Assembly (NCBI GenBank): GCA_024699575.1 | Contig: JAILPF010000592.1 | Coordinates: 1 to 7,488, forward strand | DNA: 7,488 bases | Direction: 5' to 3' | Source of the DNA: Acetatifactor sp. | Lineage (GTDB): Bacteria > Bacillota > Clostridia > Lachnospirales > Lachnospiraceae | Shown: positions 1-5,363 of the stretch, one piece after another | Layout: each line of letters starts with the position of its first letter | Numbering within the stretch: position 1 is the first letter of the stretch | Notes under the pieces: generated by a model | The model's database searches: none | What the model was told of the DNA's origin: nothing | What the model saw: the letters and a program-made list of their open reading frames with translations, nothing else | Position numbers and translations under genes: made by a program

Positions 1-1147
1 CACCGACAAAAGCAACTTTCTGTCCGGGCTCGATGACGAAGGACACATCCCGAAGCACATAGTTTTCACCATCGTAGGCAAACCAGACGTGGTCAAATTC
101 GATTTTTCCCTTGATTTCCGGAAGGATAACAGGGGTTTCTACCTCAGGAATCTGTGCATCTTCGTCCAGGATGGTAAAGATTTTCTCGGCGGATGCAAGT
201 GAGGATTGCAGAGTGGAAAACTGTTCAGCCAACTCCTGAATCGGGTCAAAGAAGGACTGGATATACTGGGAGAAAATATATAGCGTACCAATGGAAATGA
301 CCTCGCTTAAAATCTCACGGCTTCCAATGCCAAGTACAATTATTAAGGATAGAATGCTTAAAATGTAAATGAGGGGACGGAAGATTGCATATACCATCAT
401 CTCACGGTAGAATGCGCGATAGTAGGAGTGGTTTTTCTCTTTAAACTCGTCAAACTTTCTTTCCTCTCTGCCGAAAATCTGGATGATGCGCATGCCGGAG
501 ATATTCTCAGACAAAAAGGTATTTAAATCTGTCAGTCTGGTTCTGGTCATGCGGTAGGTGGCTCTTGCAGCCTTTCTTAGAGCGATGGTCAGGATGACGA
601 CCAGAGGCAGCAGAGAAAAAGAAATCAGTGCCAGATGTATATCCATGTAAAGCATAACCGCAGCCAGACCAATGATTTTTACAATATTGTGTACCAGCCT
701 TACCAGAATGCCGGAATACATTTCATCTAATGCTTCCACGTCATTGGTGACTCTGGTAACAAGTTTTCCCACAGGAGTCAGGTCAAAAAAACGGCTGTTT
801 AAGCTCATGACATGCCTGTAGAGCTCTTTGCGGACAGTGAGGATGATGCGCTGACCGGTTTTCTGTAAAATCCATGTCTGCGAGAAATTAAAGATAAAAC
901 TCAGCGCAAGGACAATTGCATACTTGACAGCAGTGTCGGTAATAATGGAATAATCGCCTTGCTTTTCAAATAAATCAATTGCATCTCCAATCAGCATGGG
1001 ACGATACAAGTCAAAGCCTGTCAATGCAAGAACCAGCACAAGGCACAGGCACATCCAGCCGATGTAGGGGCGCATATAGGTTAACAGGCGTAAAAGAGCA
1101 CTGCCTTTATAATTAGATTCCAATTTGTCTTCGGTTAATGTACTCAT
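1..1147 (-). CDS. ABC exporter half-transporter, BmrD/YheH-like partner (3' end cut by window edge)
   Basis: The first 382 residues of a half-size ABC exporter: a membrane domain followed by the beginning of an ATPase domain. About six hydrophobic segments are visible near residues 28-50, 72-96, 148-168, 170-192, 253-275 and 283-302, with the family coupling-helix motif TRVTNDVEALDE at 131-142. The nucleotide-binding domain begins near residue 348, has a probable A-loop Tyr358, and is cut at VAFVG (378-382), exactly where Walker A starts. The other ATPase motifs lie outside the window. The ATG at 1147 follows a GGAGAG ribosome-binding site and lies 18 bases after the stop of the preceding exporter half, so the two are probably co-translated. 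By family logic (BmrCD, TM287/288) this should be the partner carrying the canonical catalytic Glu, but that residue cannot be seen here. The substrate is unknown; drug or peptide efflux is inferred. Confidence 0.9.
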   Translation of the reverse strand, partial: MSTLTEDKLESNYKGSALLRLLTYMRPYIGWMCLCLVLVLALTGFDLYRPMLIGDAIDLFEKQGDYSIITDTAVKYAIVLALSFIFNFSQTWILQKTGQRIILTVRKELYRHVMSLNSRFFDLTPVGKLVTRVTNDVEALDEMYSGILVRLVHNIVKIIGLAAVMLYMDIHLALISFSLLPLVVILTIALRKAARATYRMTRTRLTDLNTFLSENISGMRIIQIFGREERKFDEFKEKNHSYYRAFYREMMVYAIFRPLIYILSILSLIIVLGIGSREILSEVISIGTLYIFSQYIQSFFDPIQELAEQFSTLQSSLASAEKIFTILDEDAQIPEVETPVILPEIKGKIEFDHVWFAYDGENYVLRDVSFVIEPGQKVAFVG

Positions 1148-1151
1148 AATG

Positions 1152-1157
1152 CTCTCC
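1152..1157 (-). promoter_or_regulatory. Ribosome-binding site of the second exporter half
   Basis: GGAGAG on the minus strand, 4 bases before the ATG at 1147 (its GGAG core is 6 bases away). It supports the choice of that start and independent translation initiation within the operon. Confidence 0.7.
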
Positions 1158-1165
1158 ATTCAAAA

Positions 1166-2941
1166 TCAAAAGGTTCCAAGTTCCTGTTCCAGCTGTTGCT
1201 TCTCATAGATGTGCCGGTAAAATCCATTCTGCACAAGCAGTTCTTCGTGAGTTCCGTATTCTGTAAGCTTGCCTTCTGTCAGAACCGCAACATGATCTGC
1301 CTTCTGCAGGGTGGAGATACGATGGGCAATAATGATGGTCGTCTTATTTTTCCGAAGCTCCATCAGATTCTCCAGAATCTGTTCTTCCGTATCGGTATCT
1401 ACGGCAGAAAGAGAGTCGTCTAAAATTAAAATTGCAGAATCCTTTAACAGGGCTCTGGCGATGGAACTGCGCTGTTTCTGACCGCCGGAGAGTGTGATTC
1501 CGCGTTCGCCGACCTGAGTCCGGTATGCCTGTGGGAAATCCATAATATTATCATGAATACAGGCATTTCTTGCAGCCTGCATAATGTCGGTGCGCAGATC
1601 CGGATGGTCTTTGATTCTCTCCTCAAGACCGAAGGCGATGTTCTCCTCCAAAGTGTCTGAGAACAGGAAGTTTTCCTGCGGTACATAAGCCATATCCCGA
1701 TGCAGAACGGCAAGAGGAATCTCATCAATGGGTTTACCGTCCAGCGTGAGCATTCCTTTCTCACAGTCATAGACGCGCAGAAGAAGGTCGGCGAGAGAAG
1801 ATTTTCCGCTTCCGGTCCTGCCGAGGATTCCAAGCATTTCTCCCGGATTTACATGGAGAGAGACATCTTCCAGTACTGGTACTTCACCATCGGGATAGGT
1901 GAAGGTGAGATGATTTAAAGTGATTTCACCGGAAAGCTTGGTGGGGGCGTTAGTGCTATTAGCCGGAATAAAGTCCACAATGTCGGGTTCTTCCTTGAAA
2001 ATCATGGCAATACGACCGAAGGCTGCAGCAGCCTGGGTGAAGCTGCTGATACAGTCACCACAGGCAATCATAGGCCATACCAGCATGCCGATGTAGGAGT
2101 TGAACGCTACAAACTGACCGATGGTGATGGTGCCGGCAAGCACCATGCGTCCGCCGAATATCAGGGTCATCAGCATGCTTAAACCGGTGACAGCGTCAAG
2201 CGCCGGACCAAAGATTGCACGCAATTTTACGACTGCAAGATTTTTCTCCATACAGTTGATGCTGGAAGCCTCAAAATCCCGAAAATCTTTTTTCTCCTGT
2301 ACAAATGCCTTAATTACCCGGACGCCTGCCAGACTTTCCTGAGCTCTGTCGGAAAGCTCTGAGAAGGCATCCTGTCTTGCAGTTTGCCTTTTCTTAGATT
2401 CAATGCCGTAATAATAGCATCCGAAAGCCACCAGCGACAGGGGAATAAATGCCAGAAGCGTCAGCTTGAAGTCCACATAAATTACCATTTTTATCAAAAC
2501 CATTAATGTCATAATTACTGCATCGAAAGTGGTAATGACAGCCATGCCCACAGCCATGCGGATTGCCTGCAGGTCGTTGGTGAAATGTGCCATCAGGTCA
2601 CCTGTTTTATGACTGTTATAATAACGTGCGGACAGGGACTCCAGATGTTCAAACATATCATTTCTGATTTCGTATTCAATTTTACGGGAGGCACCGATAA
2701 TAAAAAATCTCCATCCAAATCTTCCGGCCATGACAATCAGACCGGCAAAGAGTAATTTAAGCAGAACCTGCTTCACTCCATCCATGCCGAATGCATGGAC
2801 TGTCAGACCGTCGATTACCTCACCGATAAACTGTGGAATATAGATATTGGATAAATCCACAACCAGTAACACAAGTACACCACACAGATAATGCCACTTG
2901 TGCCTCATAAGATAGGGAACCAGAGAAAACTTTTTCTTCAT
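1166..2941 (-). CDS. ABC exporter half-transporter with degenerate Walker B, BmrC/YheI-like
   Basis: A 591-residue half-exporter. The membrane domain covers about residues 15-310, with helices near 17-38, 58-82, 134-155, 157-180, 245-268 and 275-297. The ATPase domain follows from about 338: A-loop Tyr349, Walker A GRTGSGKSS (374-382), Q-loop Gln422, signature LSGGQ (484-488), Walker B ILILDDS (504-510), and switch His540. Position 509, normally the catalytic Glu, is Asp. In heterodimeric exporters such as BmrCD and TM287/288 this marks the half that forms the non-hydrolytic ATP site. The partner is almost certainly the next gene, 18 bases downstream. I chose ATG 2941 because AGAGG lies 6 bases upstream and it leaves a 17-base gap after the ABC-F gene. 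A GTG at 2995 and an ATG at 2980 in the same frame would overlap that gene. Likely role: drug or toxic-compound efflux at the cytoplasmic membrane; the substrate cannot be read from sequence. Confidence 0.95.
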   Translation of the reverse strand: MKKKFSLVPYLMRHKWHYLCGVLVLLVVDLSNIYIPQFIGEVIDGLTVHAFGMDGVKQVLLKLLFAGLIVMAGRFGWRFFIIGASRKIEYEIRNDMFEHLESLSARYYNSHKTGDLMAHFTNDLQAIRMAVGMAVITTFDAVIMTLMVLIKMVIYVDFKLTLLAFIPLSLVAFGCYYYGIESKKRQTARQDAFSELSDRAQESLAGVRVIKAFVQEKKDFRDFEASSINCMEKNLAVVKLRAIFGPALDAVTGLSMLMTLIFGGRMVLAGTITIGQFVAFNSYIGMLVWPMIACGDCISSFTQAAAAFGRIAMIFKEEPDIVDFIPANSTNAPTKLSGEITLNHLTFTYPDGEVPVLEDVSLHVNPGEMLGILGRTGSGKSSLADLLLRVYDCEKGMLTLDGKPIDEIPLAVLHRDMAYVPQENFLFSDTLEENIAFGLEERIKDHPDLRTDIMQAARNACIHDNIMDFPQAYRTQVGERGITLSGGQKQRSSIARALLKDSAILILDDSLSAVDTDTEEQILENLMELRKNKTTIIIAHRISTLQKADHVAVLTEGKLTEYGTHEELLVQNGFYRHIYEKQQLEQELGTF

Positions 2942-2947
2942 TTTAAA

Positions 2948-2952
2948 CCTCT
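2948..2952 (-). promoter_or_regulatory. Ribosome-binding site deciding the start of the BmrC-like gene
   Basis: AGAGG on the minus strand, 6 bases before the ATG at 2941. It favours this start over the in-frame GTG at 2995 and ATG at 2980, which lie inside the preceding gene. Confidence 0.7.
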
Positions 2953-2958
2953 TTATTG

Positions 2959-4515
2959 CTACAGTATTTTCGTGGTCCATTTTGTGCAGTCCCACACATC
3001 AGTTGCCAGCCCTTCGTAGAAATCCGGTTCATGGCAGACCATCAGGATACTTCCTTTATATTCTTTCAGGGCTCGTTTTAATTCGTCTTTTGCGTCCACA
3101 TCCAGGTGGTTCGTGGGCTCGTCCAGAAGCAGAATATTGGTGGGGCGGTTAATCAGCTTGCACAGGCGTACTTTTGCCTGCTCGCCACCGCTTAATACTT
3201 TCACCTGACTTTCAATGTGCTTTGTAGTCAATCCGCATTTGGCAAGAGCCGAACGCACTTCATACTGGGTGAAGCCGGGGAATTCTTTCCAGAGTTCTTC
3301 GATGCAGCTGTTATCGGGAGGATTGGTCATCTCCTGCTCAAAGTATCCGATTTCCAGATAATCACCCTGTGTAACAGTCCCGGAGAGCGGTGGAATCAGA
3401 CCCAAAATACTCTTTAACAGTGTGGTTTTACCGATTCCGTTTGCACCGGTCAGGACAATTTTCTGACCGCGCTCCATGGACAGAGTCAGCGCAGATGAGA
3501 GGGGTTCGTCGTATCCAATGACCAAATCCTTGGTTTCAAAGAGAATTTTGCCGGAGGTTCTGGCATCTTTAAAGCGAAATTCCGGCTTTGGTTTTTCGGC
3601 TGCAAGTTCAATTACATCCATCTTGTCCAGCTTCTTTTGTCGGGACATTGCCATGTTTCTGGTGGCAACACGGGATTTGTTGCGGGCTACGAAATCTTTT
3701 AAATCGGCGATTTCTTTCTGTTGACGGTTATAGGCAGCCTCGAGCTGTGCCTTTTTCATGGCATAAACTTCCTGAAATTTGTCGTAGTCACCGGGATAGC
3801 GGGTCAGCTCATGGTTATCCATATGGTAAATCAGATTGATGACACTGTTTAAAAATGGAATATCATGACTGATTAAGATAAAGGCATTCTCGTATTCATT
3901 TAAGTATCTTTTTAACCATTCGATATGTTCGCTGTCCAGATAGTTGGTGGGCTCGTCCAGAAGTAAAATATCCGGTTTTTCCAATAAGAGCTTCCCGAGA
4001 AGAACTTTGGTTCTCTGACCACCGGACAATTCCGTTACATCTTTCTCCAGACCGATATCGGTAAGTCCGAGCGCCCTGGCAACTTCTTCCACTTTCGAGT
4101 CAATCATATAGAAATCATGCATGGTCAGTAAATCCTGAAGAGTTCCGAATTCTTCCATGCATGCATCCAATTCGTCTGCCTCGGCGGTTGCCATTTTGTC
4201 GCAGAGTGCATTCATTTGAGCTTCGATTTCATATAAGAAGTCAAACGCGGAGGAAAGAACCTGGCGGATGGACTGACCGGCTGTTAACACAGTGTGCTGA
4301 TCCAGATAACCGACACGCACATTCTTAGCCCATTCTACTTTTCCCTCATCGGGCATTAACTTTCCGGTAATAATATTCATAAAGGTAGATTTTCCCTCGC
4401 CGTTGGCACCAATCAGACCAATGTGCTCTCCTTTGAGAAGGCGAAAGGACACGTCCGTAAAAATTGTTCTGTCACCAAAACCATGGGACAGATGTTCTAC
4501 ATTTAATATACTCAT
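2959..4515 (-). CDS. ABC-F family ATPase (YfmM-like), ribosome-associated translation factor
   Basis: A 518-residue soluble protein with two ABC domains and no membrane segment, the layout of the ABC-F family, whose members bind the ribosomal E site and relieve stalling or protect against antibiotics. First domain: Walker A GANGEGKST (36-44), Q-loop Gln73, signature LSGGQ (163-167), Walker B DILLLDEPT (182-190) with catalytic Glu188, H-loop His217. A charged helical linker (about 245-305, the P-site-tRNA interaction region in this family) precedes the second domain: Walker A GANGIGKTT (357-365), Gln394, LSGGE (441-445), ILLLDEPT (461-468) with Glu466, and His495. From memory, the length and the N- and C-terminal sequence resemble Bacillus subtilis YfmM; there is no long C-terminal extension as in Uup. 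ATG 4515 was chosen because GAGG lies 7 bases upstream; an in-frame TTG at 4533 has weaker support. Whether it confers resistance is unknown. Confidence 0.95.
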   Translation of the reverse strand: MSILNVEHLSHGFGDRTIFTDVSFRLLKGEHIGLIGANGEGKSTFMNIITGKLMPDEGKVEWAKNVRVGYLDQHTVLTAGQSIRQVLSSAFDFLYEIEAQMNALCDKMATAEADELDACMEEFGTLQDLLTMHDFYMIDSKVEEVARALGLTDIGLEKDVTELSGGQRTKVLLGKLLLEKPDILLLDEPTNYLDSEHIEWLKRYLNEYENAFILISHDIPFLNSVINLIYHMDNHELTRYPGDYDKFQEVYAMKKAQLEAAYNRQQKEIADLKDFVARNKSRVATRNMAMSRQKKLDKMDVIELAAEKPKPEFRFKDARTSGKILFETKDLVIGYDEPLSSALTLSMERGQKIVLTGANGIGKTTLLKSILGLIPPLSGTVTQGDYLEIGYFEQEMTNPPDNSCIEELWKEFPGFTQYEVRSALAKCGLTTKHIESQVKVLSGGEQAKVRLCKLINRPTNILLLDEPTNHLDVDAKDELKRALKEYKGSILMVCHEPDFYEGLATDVWDCTKWTTKIL

Positions 4516-4522
4516 TTGTGAA

Positions 4523-4526
4523 CCTC
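4523..4526 (-). promoter_or_regulatory. Ribosome-binding site deciding the start of the ABC-F gene
   Basis: GAGG on the minus strand, 7 bases before the ATG at 4515. It lies between the preceding stop codon and that ATG, and so rules against the upstream in-frame TTG at 4533. Confidence 0.6.
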
Positions 4527-4537
4527 GATTCAAATAT

Positions 4538-5179
4538 TTATTTTTCCTCTTTCAGTAAAGGCTCTGCCACATGAACATTGAACCATGTGATGAGAGGTCC
4601 CATGAAAAATGCTGTGATAGCTGTTCCGATTCCAACGATAGTCGGTATATCGCGAATTGTTTTCCCGGAGAGCAAAAAGAGCGTGCAGCCGACAAGGATA
4701 CATACCAGATCGGTGCCGATTCGAATGAATTGGAACTGACCGATATGATATTTGTTAGCCATTACCAGTGCGATTGCATCATAGGTGGATACACCCAGAT
4801 CTGCAGTCATATAGAGCGCAGAACTGAAACAGATGAGAATGATACCAATCAACAGGCAGACAAATCTGGTTAACAGACCGGGATTCACAAAAATTGTTTG
4901 AAGGAATTCGTAAGTAAACTGCGTAATGTACCCTAACAGAAATAAATTGATGAAGGTTGCCAGACCGATATAATGCTTATCTGTCAAAAGAGCAAAAGCT
5001 AATAAAATCAGGTTCACAATGACATATAATGTGCCAAACGGAATCGGAATCATACTGTCCAATCCACTCATGAGTGACTGAAAAGGATCCACGCCGAGGG
5101 CCGCAATCTTAAAAATCCCCACGCTGACAGCACAAATGACAACTCCTACAAACGACATCATAATTCTTCTTAATTTCAT
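4538..5179 (-). CDS. YczE/YitT-like integral membrane protein
   Basis: A 213-residue hydrophobic protein and the first gene of the minus-strand operon. About six membrane segments are visible near residues 5-28, 48-66, 70-92, 103-122, 155-172 and 180-200, ending in a charged tail (LLKEEK). The motif pair AALGV(26-30)DPFQSL and ADLGV(126-130)STYDAI, exactly 100 residues apart, matches the repeated LGV motif of the YczE/YyaS/YitT group. The biochemical role of that group is not established to my knowledge; Bacillus YczE has been linked to lipopeptide (surfactin) production. The stop lies 22 bases before the ABC-F start. The ATG at 5179 has only a weak, distant GGGG (11 bases upstream); ATGs at 5161 and 5158 are possible alternatives but would remove the basic N-terminus (KLRR). 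A transport or export-related role is only inferred from the neighbours. Confidence 0.85.
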   Translation of the reverse strand: MKLRRIMMSFVGVVICAVSVGIFKIAALGVDPFQSLMSGLDSMIPIPFGTLYVIVNLILLAFALLTDKHYIGLATFINLFLLGYITQFTYEFLQTIFVNPGLLTRFVCLLIGIILICFSSALYMTADLGVSTYDAIALVMANKYHIGQFQFIRIGTDLVCILVGCTLFLLSGKTIRDIPTIVGIGTAITAFFMGPLITWFNVHVAEPLLKEEK

Positions 5180-5221
5180 ATACGGTATTACCCCACTTTC
5201 ATTGCTACAAAATATGAGCTA

Positions 5222-5250
5222 ATTTAACAAAACATTTTTGAAAATGTCAA
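5222..5250 (-). promoter_or_regulatory. Sigma-A-like promoter of the minus-strand operon
   Basis: On the minus strand there is a perfect -35 TTGACA (5250-5245), a 17-base spacer, and -10 TTAAAT (5227-5222, 4 of 6 consensus bases). The predicted start is near 5215, giving a leader of about 36 bases before the ATG at 5179. A run of eight A's on the plus strand (5254-5261, T-tract on the template side of this promoter) sits just upstream of the -35 and could act as an UP element. There is no room in this short leader for a riboswitch or attenuator. Confidence 0.6.
5232..5247. promoter_or_regulatory. Palindrome in the operon promoter, candidate operator
   Basis: ACATTTT (5232-5238), TG, AAAATGT (5241-5247): perfect 7-base arms around a 2-base centre. 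It covers most of the spacer and three bases of the -35 of the minus-strand promoter, the usual position for a repressor site. No regulator gene lies in the window, so the protein that would bind is unknown. AT-rich palindromes also arise by chance, hence moderate confidence. Confidence 0.4.
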
Positions 5251-5274
5251 GTGAAAAAAAATCCATAAAATCGG

Positions 5275-5290
5275 CACATTGACACATTGA
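5275..5290 (+). repeat. Perfect tandem octamer CACATTGA x2
   Basis: CACATTGA at 5275-5282 is repeated immediately at 5283-5290. The second copy supplies the first four bases (TTGA) of the -35 box of the rightward promoter; the first copy creates an alternative TTGACA at 5279-5284. It could be a direct-repeat binding site or a simple local duplication. Confidence 0.6.
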
Positions 5291-5315
5291 AAGATTCGCA
5301 TGAAACGGATAAGAT
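5287..5315 (+). promoter_or_regulatory. Sigma-A-like promoter of the alpha-mannosidase gene
   Basis: The -35 TTGAAA (5287-5292, 5 of 6) and -10 TAAGAT (5310-5315, 4 of 6) are separated by 17 bases. The predicted start is near 5322 with a leader of about 42 bases. A perfect TTGACA at 5279-5284 has no good -10 at 16-18 bases and is the weaker alternative. The two divergent -35 boxes are 36 bases apart (5251-5286), so regulators bound between them could affect both directions. Confidence 0.5.
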
Positions 5316-5322
5316 GAAGATA

Positions 5323-5347
5323 ACTGGTTTCGGGTGAGTTACCAAGT
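5323..5347 (+). other. Imperfect leader hairpin before the mannosidase ribosome-binding site
   Basis: ACTGGT/TTC (5323-5331) can pair with GAG (5336-5338), ACC (5341-5343) and AGT (5345-5347). The pairing includes one G-U pair, a TT bulge and a single-A bulge, around a four-base loop. It would sit at the predicted 5' end of the transcript, leaving the AGGAGG free. There is no U-run, so it is not a terminator. It may be chance or a stabilising 5' structure. Confidence 0.25.
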
Positions 5348-5350
5348 GAA

Positions 5351-5359
5351 AGAGGAGGT
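5351..5359 (+). promoter_or_regulatory. Strong ribosome-binding site of the mannosidase
   Basis: AGAGGAGGT contains a full AGGAGG core (5353-5358) with 5 bases to the ATG at 5364, which fixes the start firmly. It is the strongest ribosome-binding site in the window, suggesting efficient translation when the gene is transcribed. Confidence 0.85.
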
Positions 5360-5363
5360 AAAC

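Noticed and set aside
1444..1833. Open frame of 129 codons on the minus strand in another frame of the BmrC-like gene
   Set aside because: It overlaps the ATPase domain whose motifs are all in the main frame. Its translation is rich in Ser, Arg and Cys, typical of an out-of-frame shadow.
2942..2995. Longer N-terminus for the BmrC-like protein from GTG 2995 or ATG 2980
   Set aside because: It would overlap the end of the ABC-F gene, whereas ATG 2941 has a well-spaced AGAGG just upstream and begins like other family members.
5184..5192. Short palindrome GGTATTACC in the operon leader
   Set aside because: Only 4-base arms around one base; too short to separate from chance.
5180..5215. Leader peptide or attenuator ahead of the efflux operon, as in bmrBCD
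   Set aside because: The predicted leader is only about 36 bases, with no small open frame and no terminator-like hairpin followed by a T-run.
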